From positions 1 through 48,176 of IMG/VR virus record IMGVR_UViG_3300011116_000287: DNA of 48,176 nucleotides; one strand, 5' to 3'. Positions within the stretch are counted from its first letter, which is position 1. Each line of letters starts with the position of its first letter. The position numbers and the translations under genes are program-made. Of this stretch, positions 1 to 7,652 are shown piece after piece. Origin of the DNA: a virus. Under the pieces are notes generated by a model. It did no database searches. It worked only from the letters and a program-made list of their open reading frames with translations, and had not been told where the DNA came from.

Positions 1-169
1 CTTTCATACGAGCGCAAAAAGAGTCGCGCCTTGAGCCGCCCTCTGGTTGAGGTCTCTTCAGACCCGGCTTGCCCGGATTCGCTGCGTTGTAAGAGGCTCG
101 CCCCTTGGCGTTCAATCCGCCACTGGGATTCTTTCCTTCTTTGCGTTGCCATGCGGGGGACTTAGCCAT
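1..169 (-). CDS. DUF6321-like small phage protein, 3' end cut by window edge
   Basis: Reading the minus strand from the ATG at 169 gives 56 residues that run off the window: a basic, Gly/Asn/Pro-rich start (MAKSPAWQRKEGKNPSGGLN...) ending in SFCARMK. This matches, from memory, the N-terminal part of DUF6321 proteins, small basic proteins common beside phage structural and lysis genes and of unknown role. Homologues usually continue with another 30-50 basic residues, so the C-terminus is missing. The start overlaps the end of the upstream 162-449 gene by 8 nt, suggesting translational coupling. Family call is fairly safe; function unknown. Confidence 0.7.
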   Translation of the reverse strand, partial: MAKSPAWQRKEGKNPSGGLNAKGRASYNAANPGKPGLKRPQPEGGSRRDSFCARMK

Positions 170-449
170 AACACACCGTTACAGATGTCATGTTACTTAA
201 AGCAGCATACACGCCGTTAGATGCCAGCACCCCTTCACCGGGGAGCATAACAACAATAGGAGCGGTGTTTGTGCCAGTGGTTACACGCCAAAGTACATTA
301 CCAGAATTAGTGGTTGCATTGTCATAAAGAATGACTGAACCAGCAGTTCCATTAGGGATGATGGTAAGTTGGCGCACTCTAGTACGAGACGCAAAAATAA
401 CCCCAGACGAAGTTAAATATGCGGTACTAACATCGGTTTGCATTGACAT
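162..449 (-). CDS. small virion-type protein, unknown function
   Basis: A 95-aa protein rich in Thr, Val, Ser and Asn with predicted beta strands and few charged residues, like small capsid-decoration or head-fibre proteins; no enzyme motif is visible. I start it at the ATG at 449 rather than the in-frame TTG at 455, because AAGGAG lies 7 nt upstream of the ATG. It follows the 498-1187 gene across a terminator hairpin (467-489), so it may be made less than its upstream neighbour. Its place among structural genes supports a virion role, which is inference. Confidence 0.6.
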   Translation of the reverse strand: MSMQTDVSTAYLTSSGVIFASRTRVRQLTIIPNGTAGSVILYDNATTNSGNVLWRVTTGTNTAPIVVMLPGEGVLASNGVYAALSNMTSVTVCYG

Positions 450-466
450 AATCAATCTCCTTGTTT

Positions 467-489
467 AAAAACAAGGGGCCGAAGCCCCT
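467..489 (-). terminator. rho-independent terminator after the 498-1187 gene
   Basis: On the minus strand AGGGGC-TTCG-GCCCCT forms a perfect 6-bp stem with a stable UUCG tetraloop, followed by TGTTTTT. It lies 9 nt past the stop of the 229-aa gene and 18 nt before the next start, so it probably reduces rather than abolishes downstream transcription. Confidence 0.8.
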
Positions 490-497
490 AGGACTGA

Positions 498-1187
498 TTA
501 GTCAAAGTTACCGTATGGGTAAGTTGTGGTTGTACCGATGTTGCCATCAGGCTGTGTGTAGCGGATTGTGAAGTAATAAGTACCGCCTGTGATTGCCACG
601 TTGGTACTGTTAATTGACGCTACTGTAAACACCACTTGAGACAAAGGTGGTTCGCCATTTATCTGGATGATGTCGGTAGAAGTAGATTGTTGGTTAGCCA
701 ACTGAGTTGCAGTGAACGCAGCCAATGACTGACGTCCCACAGCAGGGGAAGTCAAAACAGCAGTCTGCGCGTATGTTGCAGTACCAGCAGCGGCGGTGTA
801 ATCATTGCTTACCAACACTTGGATGGAAGTCAAAGTACCGCTTGTGAAGGTAGTGATAACACCAATATCAACAAGAATGTCATTGATGCGGCTACCTGCG
901 GGCAGGTATGCCACAAAACCACGATACACAGTAGCAGAATCAGCAGGGATGCTGGTTGCAGTGTATGTAGTAGAAGTGCTAGGGGTGTAGACAGTTGTTA
1001 CGCTGTTGGGGATACCGTTTGAATCAACAAAGATACCAGAAGAGCCACCATAACCAGCAGTGTTTGCTGTGGTGTTAGCGATGTTTAAAGTCGCTGATTG
1101 AGCGAGGGTTGCGTAACCTACGTTACGAAAATTACCAAAACGCTGTGTGCCCGAAAGAATTGGGCCATCAAATGTGGAACGTGCCAT
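498..1187 (-). CDS. conserved minor virion protein (Ser/Thr-rich)
   Basis: A 229-aa protein beginning MARSTFDGPILSG, then long beta-rich stretches full of Thr, Ser and Ala. I recall similar proteins with the same start downstream of the capsid gene in many uncultured podovirus-like phages, without a proven role; a head-decoration or head-tail protein is the best guess. There is no enzymatic motif. It follows the capsid terminator, has its own promoter (1276-1303) and ends at the terminator at 467-489, so it is probably transcribed separately from the packaging genes. AAGGAC lies 7 nt before the start. Confidence 0.65.
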   Translation of the reverse strand: MARSTFDGPILSGTQRFGNFRNVGYATLAQSATLNIANTTANTAGYGGSSGIFVDSNGIPNSVTTVYTPSTSTTYTATSIPADSATVYRGFVAYLPAGSRINDILVDIGVITTFTSGTLTSIQVLVSNDYTAAAGTATYAQTAVLTSPAVGRQSLAAFTATQLANQQSTSTDIIQINGEPPLSQVVFTVASINSTNVAITGGTYYFTIRYTQPDGNIGTTTTYPYGNFD

Positions 1188-1275
1188 GACAAAAGTCCTT
1201 ATGCAAAAGTAACTCTATCAATCGTTGCATCGTCTGCTGGGGCAGTCCGATAGAGTCAATCACCCAGATGTTTGG

Positions 1276-1303
1276 AATATACACCATATTTTTGTGGTGT
1301 CAA
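1276..1303 (-). promoter_or_regulatory. sigma70-type promoter for the minor virion genes
   Basis: On the minus strand TTGACA (1303-1298) and TATATT (1281-1276) are 16 bp apart. The spacer lies within an inverted repeat, ACACCA(1281-1286)...TGGTGT(1295-1300), which could be an operator. It sits between the capsid terminator and the 498-1187 gene. Confidence 0.55.
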
Positions 1304-1330
1304 CAAAAAAGGGGGCTTGTGACCCCCTTT
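1304..1330 (-). terminator. rho-independent terminator after the major capsid gene
   Basis: On the minus strand AAGGGGG and CCCCCTT (1329-1323 and 1315-1309) pair around a 7-nt loop and run into four further Ts. It begins 4 nt past the capsid stop codon, so it should end the packaging/head transcript here. Confidence 0.85.
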
Positions 1331-1333
1331 CTT

Positions 1334-2245
1334 TTAGAACGAACCAGAGGAGCCAAAGACGCCTAATGGATCGGACCAGCCGAAGCTGTAACGCTCACGA
1401 GCCTTGTAGCGGACGTTGCCGGTATCGAAGTCGCCGTCCATGCTGTTTTGCAGCGGTGTACGAACGAAGTGCTTCAAACCGTTAGGCACGTCAGTTGTCA
1501 AGAACCAAGCATTGGTGTCGGTCAGATAGTGGTTAATTGTGTAACCCTCTGGGATCGAACCATTGTTCTTCAATGCGTTGATGTCGTTGTTGTTAGTTCC
1601 AACGCGCAGGCTGGTTTCTAACAAGCGAGTAGCAACGAATTGCAGTGCTGGTGGGATGATCAACTTCTTGGGCTTTGCAGCGATCAAGAGGCCACGCTCG
1701 TCTGTCCAAGCAGCGATTTGAATAACGGCGGCTTCCAAAGAAGTCTCGTTCAAGTCGGCTTGAGTAGATGGAGTGTTGGAGTTAGTTCCACCGTTAACCA
1801 AGGGGTGTGAAGTAGAGAACAAAGATACGCCATCACCGCCAACGTATTGGGCAGAGAAGCCGTTGTTCAAAACTGCGGCAGCCTTGATTTGCTTGGTGTA
1901 AGCCATAGCGCGAGCCAAACCTTTGGTGTAGCGGGCTGACAAAGAATCGTAGAGGTTATCTTCGATAGCTTCTTCAGTGATCGCAAAGCCCAAGGCGATG
2001 GTTTCGTGGTTATAGCGGGTAGTCCATGCCTCTTGTGCATTGTCATAAGCGATGGCAGAACCTTCGTTTTTGACTGGTGCGGCAGAGAAGCCAGACAGTT
2101 TGGTTTCCTCTTCGAATGAACGCTCAGAGGTTTCGGTTTCATAAATCTCTTTATGTTCCTCACCATAACGGGCGTACTCGAGGCCAAATAAAGCATTCAA
2201 GCCGGGAAGGAGTTCTTTAAGTAGTTGTGCGCGTGAAATAGCCAT
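1334..2245 (-). CDS. major capsid protein (Mu gpT-like)
   Basis: 303 aa, the size of HK97-fold major capsid proteins, starting MAISRAQLLKELLPGLNALFG. The N-terminal helix, the acidic stretch near residues 25-50 (YGEEHKEIYETE) and the C-terminal KARERYSFGWSDP resemble the Mu gpT-like major head subunit family as I recall it. It builds the capsid shell around the scaffold encoded upstream at 3588-4577. It stands where a capsid gene is expected: terminase, portal, scaffold, virion protein, capsid. GGAG precedes the ATG and a strong terminator follows the stop, typical of a highly expressed gene. Family assignment is from memory; the capsid role is well supported by order and size. Confidence 0.85.
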   Translation of the reverse strand: MAISRAQLLKELLPGLNALFGLEYARYGEEHKEIYETETSERSFEEETKLSGFSAAPVKNEGSAIAYDNAQEAWTTRYNHETIALGFAITEEAIEDNLYDSLSARYTKGLARAMAYTKQIKAAAVLNNGFSAQYVGGDGVSLFSTSHPLVNGGTNSNTPSTQADLNETSLEAAVIQIAAWTDERGLLIAAKPKKLIIPPALQFVATRLLETSLRVGTNNNDINALKNNGSIPEGYTINHYLTDTNAWFLTTDVPNGLKHFVRTPLQNSMDGDFDTGNVRYKARERYSFGWSDPLGVFGSSGSF

Positions 2246-2258
2246 TTTAAATTACTCC

Positions 2259-3089
2259 TTAAGCAATGCTAGTGGCAGCGTAATACTGGTGTTGACCGAA
2301 GTTCAACTTAACCAGCAACTCTGGGTACTGTGCAAACACAAGCGTAGAACTAGCAGCAAAAGCTGTAATAGGGGCTTGGTTCAAGATAAACGAAGTTGCG
2401 CCAGCACTAGCTGCTGTATCAACAAACGAACCCGAGGGGATGTACTGACCATTAGCGGCAAGTGAACCAACATCTGTACCAACAGGCAATGCGAAAGGCA
2501 AAGCAGAGCAGGTAACAGTAGCGGTAGCGATGCTAGTGTAGGTAGCAGTACCCAAGGTCACAACGGTGTCAGGCACTAAGCCCAAAACACGCACTGGGAG
2601 CGCATCGGTAGTAGCGGGTGTATCACTAGGAGCCAACAAAGCGTTAGCGGAGTCGCCAGTGTTCACATTACCTGTGTTGTTGATCATAGCCAAGTTTTGG
2701 CCGATCATGGCGCGAGCGCCAGAAGCAACAACAGTAGTAGCAGAACAAACGACAGCCTTGAACACTGTGTCAGGGTCATCACAAACGATAGCAACTGCGT
2801 CACCAGCTAGCGTTGAAGCAGGCCAGTATTGAGCAAATTGCTTTTGTTTGGTGGATGGGTTTGTATAAGAACAGCCCAAGAAAACACCTGTAACAGTACC
2901 AAGAGTACCAGTAGACACAGATAAACGCTGCACATTACCACGGGTCAATCCAACGATATCACCATAGAAAATGTTAGTCGCATATCCGTATGGGATCGCA
3001 TACTCACGGGTAGAACCCGCAAATACTTGACCACCGATCAGATTGATCGGCTTTAGGCCGTAGGGGGCCGAAACAACGGGATAAGCCAT
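2259..3089 (-). CDS. virion structural protein (probable head decoration)
   Basis: 276 aa starting MAYPVVSAPYGLKPINLIGG, with extended beta-rich, Ala/Thr/Val-rich sequence and few charges. Proteins with this start (APYGLKPIN.IGG) recur just upstream of the capsid gene in many uncultured tailed phages and are usually called structural; a decoration or head-stabilising role is my inference. No catalytic motif is visible. The gene lies 13 nt from the capsid gene in the same transcript and has GGAG 8 nt before its ATG. Confidence 0.65.
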   Translation of the reverse strand: MAYPVVSAPYGLKPINLIGGQVFAGSTREYAIPYGYATNIFYGDIVGLTRGNVQRLSVSTGTLGTVTGVFLGCSYTNPSTKQKQFAQYWPASTLAGDAVAIVCDDPDTVFKAVVCSATTVVASGARAMIGQNLAMINNTGNVNTGDSANALLAPSDTPATTDALPVRVLGLVPDTVVTLGTATYTSIATATVTCSALPFALPVGTDVGSLAANGQYIPSGSFVDTAASAGATSFILNQAPITAFAASSTLVFAQYPELLVKLNFGQHQYYAATSIA

Positions 3090-3108
3090 TTAAGACTCCT
3101 ATAAAAAG

Positions 3109-3585
3109 TTAAGTACCAGAACCAAACGTCACCTTTGTCGATTTCTCAGAGAACTTCGACATCCGTGGATCGCTGTCTTTCATAAAATTGTTATCTACAG
3201 ACTCCATCGTTTGTTTATTGATGTTCGCAAAGTGTGCCTCGCGTTGTTTCAAAAACTCCGTTGGAATGCTACAGAGAACCAAACCTCCTATCTCAATGCC
3301 ACCTTTAAAGCGGCCTTCGGTAGAAGCGTGCATCATCAATTCAGGATAGTCCTCCGCTTTCACGGGTTCATATCCTTCTCTCAACTTGCCAGAGATATTT
3401 TGCGGATCGGGCATACCTAACATACTTACTCGTATGTATCGGTGTGTAATCCCCGGACGCGGATTAGGTGACGGTAATGACTCTGGAGCTTGCCATGAAG
3501 TAGGGCGTTGCATTGCTACACGCGTTACTGTTGAATCTAGCTCACGAGCCAAACGATTTTGCTTTTCAGCTTTTACCTGTTCCAT
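3109..3585 (-). CDS. conserved hypothetical head-module protein
   Basis: 158 aa, charged, with a Pro-rich central part (PESLPSPNPRPGITHRYIRV) followed by a compact alpha/beta segment. I do not recognise a named family, though similar short proteins sit between scaffold and capsid genes in related uncultured phages. Its ATG lies 2 nt after the scaffold stop, and the AGAGG that serves as its ribosome binding site is inside the last scaffold codons, so the two are translationally coupled. A role in head assembly is suggested only by position. Confidence 0.6.
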   Translation of the reverse strand: MEQVKAEKQNRLARELDSTVTRVAMQRPTSWQAPESLPSPNPRPGITHRYIRVSMLGMPDPQNISGKLREGYEPVKAEDYPELMMHASTEGRFKGGIEIGGLVLCSIPTEFLKQREAHFANINKQTMESVDNNFMKDSDPRMSKFSEKSTKVTFGSGT

Positions 3586-3587
3586 AT

Positions 3588-4577
3588 TTAACCTCTTTTA
3601 AGTTGTGCAACCTGCTTCGCATATTCTTCAATCGGAACCCCAAGACGACGCGCAATCGCGGCTTCGGATGCCTTTAACTTTATGCGGTTAGGCGGAGTAC
3701 TACGTGAGGCCGGAGCCACAACAGTAGTGATTTTTTGAGCACGGCGTGGAGGTTCATCATCCTCATCAACCGGTTCGGCCCTTTTTCTTGGAGGAGGGTC
3801 GTCATCCTCTTGGCTCTGATCACTAAAGTGTTCAGGAAATCTTTTGCGCATCGTTTTGTCGATGGTTTGAAAGTACTCTTCAGTACCAACGTAGTCCGGA
3901 CCATACTCTCTTTGCAGCTTCTTGTCAATACCCATCGCCGCCATAGTCATTTCGTCGTCTACGCCCCACCAATCACTATTTCGATCTACCCATTTCTGAG
4001 TACGTGGAGTTAACCTTGGTTTGTCAGATTCGGTAGGGGTTGGAGTCTTGAACTCGCGTTCCTCTACCTCAATAGGCTTCATGTCAGTGGCACGGTCTAA
4101 CTTAATAGCTGCCTTAGTGATAGCCTTTTGAGCCGCCACCAATGCTTCCGCATTACCGTCGTCATAAGCCTGTTTATAGGCTTTTTCGGCGGCTTCTAAC
4201 TCAACTTCAGCAGCACTTTTTGATGTCTCAATGAATGCTTTACTACCAGTTGCTAATTGTTGTTGAAGACGTTTGTTTTCTTCAAATACCTGTCGTGCGA
4301 AGGCTTCAGCCGCTTCGCGCTCGCGCAGAGCTTCTTCTTTAGCTCTACGTTCATCGTGATAGCCACGTGTAAACTTCTTGATACGTGCCTGTACCTTCTC
4401 GTCGTATGAGGCTAACTCATCTTCGGTCGGGTCAGCAGGGGGGCCTTCTGGGTCGGGTCTACGACGGCGATCCTCCGGCGGCGTATCGTCTTCAATTTCT
4501 ACTTCAAACTTACTATCGTCTTCATCAACAGTACCCTGTTTATCAGGATCGGGTAGTTCAAACTCTGGTAATGCCAT
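3588..4577 (-). CDS. capsid scaffold protein
   Basis: 329 aa with the composition of a phage scaffold: a very acidic, Pro-rich N-terminus (DPDKQGTVDEDDSKFEVEIEDD), a long Glu/Ala/Lys-rich coiled-coil segment (roughly residues 60-165), a second acidic linker (QEDDDPPPRK) and a basic C-terminus that would contact capsid subunits. Scaffolds guide procapsid assembly and then leave. The position after the portal and just before the capsid genes fits. The sequence has no strong family signature, as is normal for scaffolds. Start supported by AAGGAG 7 nt upstream. Confidence 0.75.
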   Translation of the reverse strand: MALPEFELPDPDKQGTVDEDDSKFEVEIEDDTPPEDRRRRPDPEGPPADPTEDELASYDEKVQARIKKFTRGYHDERRAKEEALREREAAEAFARQVFEENKRLQQQLATGSKAFIETSKSAAEVELEAAEKAYKQAYDDGNAEALVAAQKAITKAAIKLDRATDMKPIEVEEREFKTPTPTESDKPRLTPRTQKWVDRNSDWWGVDDEMTMAAMGIDKKLQREYGPDYVGTEEYFQTIDKTMRKRFPEHFSDQSQEDDDPPPRKRAEPVDEDDEPPRRAQKITTVVAPASRSTPPNRIKLKASEAAIARRLGVPIEEYAKQVAQLKRG

Positions 4578-4589
4578 TTTTATACTCCT

Positions 4590-5000
4590 TTATGCAGCAC
4601 GGCTAATTCCGCGCGGGTCTTGGACAACGGCCTCAACTGAGGTATCCGCAATGATGCGGAACTCACGACCGTGGATTTTCAGGCGCGTGCCTGAATTGGG
4701 GCGGACGATGACAAAGTCACCAACCTTGCAGCTAGGTCCGTTTGGAAAACGATCGGTGTCGTTATAACAATCAGGTCCCATCTTGACTACAAACAATACT
4801 GGGGTCAGCACTTCTTCGTAGTACATGGTCTTGCTATCTTTAACTAATCCAACTTCACTATCAGCATATTCTTCCATCGCTTCGGGAACGACAGTCAACA
4901 TGTAATAGGTAGATGGATCGGGCAACTGCTTTGCCTTGTCTTCGTTATTCTTATTCAGAATACCAGACAGGTCCACAGCGGAAACATCAAACTCACTCAT
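4590..5000 (-). CDS. GroES-like co-chaperonin
   Basis: 136 aa. The C-terminal two thirds follow the GroES/Hsp10 plan: a beta-rich opening (STYYMLTVVPEAMEEYADSE), a VVKMGPDCYNDTDRF turn, CKVGDFVIV in place of the KVGDxV strand, then SGTRLKIHGREFRII and a closing DTSVEAVV like the DILAIV end of GroES. Such proteins cap host GroEL, as T4 gp31 does for its capsid protein, so this one probably helps fold the capsid or portal. I start at the ATG at 5000, which overlaps the stop of the preceding small gene. The 152-aa alternative would begin inside that gene. Context between portal and scaffold fits. Confidence 0.75.
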   Translation of the reverse strand: MSEFDVSAVDLSGILNKNNEDKAKQLPDPSTYYMLTVVPEAMEEYADSEVGLVKDSKTMYYEEVLTPVLFVVKMGPDCYNDTDRFPNGPSCKVGDFVIVRPNSGTRLKIHGREFRIIADTSVEAVVQDPRGISRAA

Positions 5001-5187
5001 CGGAATACTCCAGTTTTTGCACAAGGTCTTTGACAAGTTGTTCTGCATGTGTCAGACCCCGGATGACACCGCAGACATGCCGATACTCGGCAAAGTCTTT
5101 TGCACCTCCTCCTGCGAGGAAGGAAACTTGGTCGCCACGGAGCTTGTCAATCTCGTTGGCTAAATACTGAAACGCTTGTGTGCTCAT
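4993..5187 (-). CDS. small hypothetical protein in head module
   Basis: 64 aa, mostly alpha-helical (FQYLANEIDKLRGDQ... VIRGLTHAEQLVKDLVQKLEYSDE). It shares an ATGA overlap with the portal stop at 5184-5187, and its own stop overlaps the ATG of the GroES-like gene, so all three are translationally coupled. GGGAG precedes the start. No family recognised; possibly a small head-completion or regulatory protein. Confidence 0.6.
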   Translation of the reverse strand: MSTQAFQYLANEIDKLRGDQVSFLAGGGAKDFAEYRHVCGVIRGLTHAEQLVKDLVQKLEYSDE

Positions 5188-7643
5188 CTAGCTCCCTTCT
5201 TAGGGGTTTGTTTTTGCGACATCTGTGCTTTACTCTTAGCGATATCTATACCTAGACGCACGCCTTCGAGTTGTTGTTGTTTCTCCAACTGATCGCGTTT
5301 AGCGGCAGACTGTGCGCCAACTTGCATAGCTGCGATGTCTTTTTGCGCTTGGATGCGAGCCTCTTCGATGCGAATCTGGTCGGCTTTAGCGGCTGCGTCA
5401 ATCTGTTGCTTCTGCGCTTTAAGCTGCAAGTCCTGCATACGCAACTGCAATTCTTGCTGCTGCATCTGTAGCACTGGGTCCATAGCCTGTTGTTGCGCTG
5501 CTTGTTGAGCGGCTTGTTGTTGAGCCTGTTGTGTAAGTTTTTGCGATGCTTGTGCAACCATAACCGCGATTTGATCTGCGATTTCTGGTGGTGTGTGCTT
5601 GTTGTTCTCTTCACTTGGTAGTGGCATACCAATCTCTTCTTCAATCTGGCGACGATATTCAAAGCCGATGTGCTCATTAATATGAGCCATAGCCGCTGCC
5701 ATGATTGCCTGCGCTTGTGGGTTCATCTGCATCAACTGCTGAATCTGAGGATTCTGTATAGCAGCCATATGCGTTTGAATATGCGCCTTATGGTTTTGTT
5801 CAACAAACGCCTTGACCGGCTTCATGATGAGCAGGTTCTGGTTCTCCTGCACAGGGTCTGTTGGCACTTGATCATCTTCGACTGGTATTAACTTGTTGGC
5901 ATTCTTGATACCCAACACCTCAATCATCTGGCGATGTAGTAGTGGTAGGTCGTATAGTTGTGGTGCTGTTTGCGCAAGTTGTAGTGCGGCTTGATACTGC
6001 ACAATCTTTTGCGCCATAGTCGCAGCGTTTGGATCGCTAACTGGAATTACATCTGTAGAGTCATAGTCAGACTTCTTAGCCTTACGACCAGCGTCTTCTG
6101 GCTCGTAGTCATACTCTTCTGGTGTGTAGTCAGCAATGATGACCTTGAGTAACTTGAACTCTTGCTTCATCGCGTAGTGCAGACGAGACTGCACTGCTGT
6201 CATCACTTTTAGTGTGCGCTCAAGTAGAGCCAGCGTTGTGCCAACAGGAGCGTTAGTGCTCATGTCGCTGACATTCATATCCCCAGATGAAGCAAAGGCA
6301 CGGCCTTCTTGAACAATCTGCTGGAACAGACTCATCAATACTTGGCTTGGCTCCTTGTATGGAAGCGGCAGAATGTTGTCGCGGATAGAACCACTTGGGA
6401 CGTCTACGTCCCTGAACTCTCCGGGTTGAATCGGTGTGTCATCACCTTTAATCCGAAGTCCTCTTGATTTAAGTCCTCCGGGGAGATTAGATAAAGTGCC
6501 CGCGTCAACAAGTTGGCGGATGAGCATCGTTGCTGATTTAGCATAGCCTCCGATGAGGTGGATGAGTCCGTATCCGTAGAAGCCAAATCCGGGGATGTAC
6601 TGGTAGTGGACAAAGTGTTGCCGCTTTGTGTGGAGGACGTCGTCTTCATACCAATTTCTCCTAATAGCAAGAATAGTGCGTGAACTCTTCTCTACTGTAA
6701 CCACATATGGCAGTGCTATGCCAGTCTCACGACCTTTCTTATCTGTGTGCTCAAATCCCTTGAGGTCGATGTTGACATGCATCTCCAAGATACGGAAGCG
6801 ATCATCTTGAGTCGCATTCATGCCTGTCTCTTCGGCTTTTTGCTTCTCAATGTCATCCAGCTCGTAGCCGGGCTCACCCAAATCTACGTCACAGTAAAAC
6901 CCTGCTTCTTGTAACTTCAAGACCTCGTTCTCAGTCTTGCGCATCACGTGCGTAACACGATCAGCATCTTCGATACTTGACGCGCCGTACGGCACAACAA
7001 TATCTTCTGCTGGAATAAACACGGCTACTTGGCGTCCCTTGCTTGGGTCGTAGTACACCTTCTTGAACGCTGAACCCGCTAGTGGCAGTGCCCACAACAG
7101 CTTTTCATGTTCAGGTCTGTACTCAGTCATCACTTCTGTTAACTGGTAGTTCATGTCCTCGCGCACGCGAGCAGCCGCTTCTTCGCGCAGGAGGTCAATC
7201 GCTCCAACAATCTGGGTCTTGACAGGCCCCATCGCTGGGAATGTCTCCATCATGGCTTCACTCTGGAACCTAACGACTGACTCAGTTAGCATCGGGTGGA
7301 ACACGCCACACGCACCTTGCCACGGCTCAGTGCGCTCTTCGTAGTTCAGACCCAGTAGTTTTAAGCCATCTACATATGTCTTTATCCAATCTCTGCGGTC
7401 CATCATGTCTTTATCAAAGTCCGATATCAAATCTTCGGCTAGACCAGACAAGTCACCGTCGTCCATATACTCCGCTAAATTAGCATCAAAGTCTTCCGCA
7501 GTCTTTTTGCCGGGAGTAAGTTCTATCTCTATATCACCCGTATGAATACTTACAGACTCAGGGTCCTCAATCTCAATCTCCATGTCTGGTGCTTCTGCCA
7601 AATCAGATAAGCCCATAGGCGCTGCGTATAAACTCTTTTCCAT
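5184..7643 (-). CDS. portal protein
   Basis: 819 aa, the size of large podovirus portals. An acidic N-terminus is followed by the portal clip/wing core, recognisable by YEERTEPWQGACGVFHPMLTESVVRFQSEAMMETFPAMGPVKTQ and by PSGSIRDNILPLPYKEPS followed by a long helix. The last 150 or so residues are Gln/Ala/Met-rich coiled coil, probably a barrel domain extending into the capsid. The portal is the dodecameric DNA-entry ring docked by the terminase encoded just upstream. It lies 9 nt after terL and is coupled by ATGA to the next gene. The call rests on order, length and family resemblance from memory. Confidence 0.9.
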   Translation of the reverse strand: MEKSLYAAPMGLSDLAEAPDMEIEIEDPESVSIHTGDIEIELTPGKKTAEDFDANLAEYMDDGDLSGLAEDLISDFDKDMMDRRDWIKTYVDGLKLLGLNYEERTEPWQGACGVFHPMLTESVVRFQSEAMMETFPAMGPVKTQIVGAIDLLREEAAARVREDMNYQLTEVMTEYRPEHEKLLWALPLAGSAFKKVYYDPSKGRQVAVFIPAEDIVVPYGASSIEDADRVTHVMRKTENEVLKLQEAGFYCDVDLGEPGYELDDIEKQKAEETGMNATQDDRFRILEMHVNIDLKGFEHTDKKGRETGIALPYVVTVEKSSRTILAIRRNWYEDDVLHTKRQHFVHYQYIPGFGFYGYGLIHLIGGYAKSATMLIRQLVDAGTLSNLPGGLKSRGLRIKGDDTPIQPGEFRDVDVPSGSIRDNILPLPYKEPSQVLMSLFQQIVQEGRAFASSGDMNVSDMSTNAPVGTTLALLERTLKVMTAVQSRLHYAMKQEFKLLKVIIADYTPEEYDYEPEDAGRKAKKSDYDSTDVIPVSDPNAATMAQKIVQYQAALQLAQTAPQLYDLPLLHRQMIEVLGIKNANKLIPVEDDQVPTDPVQENQNLLIMKPVKAFVEQNHKAHIQTHMAAIQNPQIQQLMQMNPQAQAIMAAAMAHINEHIGFEYRRQIEEEIGMPLPSEENNKHTPPEIADQIAVMVAQASQKLTQQAQQQAAQQAAQQQAMDPVLQMQQQELQLRMQDLQLKAQKQQIDAAAKADQIRIEEARIQAQKDIAAMQVGAQSAAKRDQLEKQQQLEGVRLGIDIAKSKAQMSQKQTPKKGAR

Positions 7644-7652
7644 ATCGTGTCC

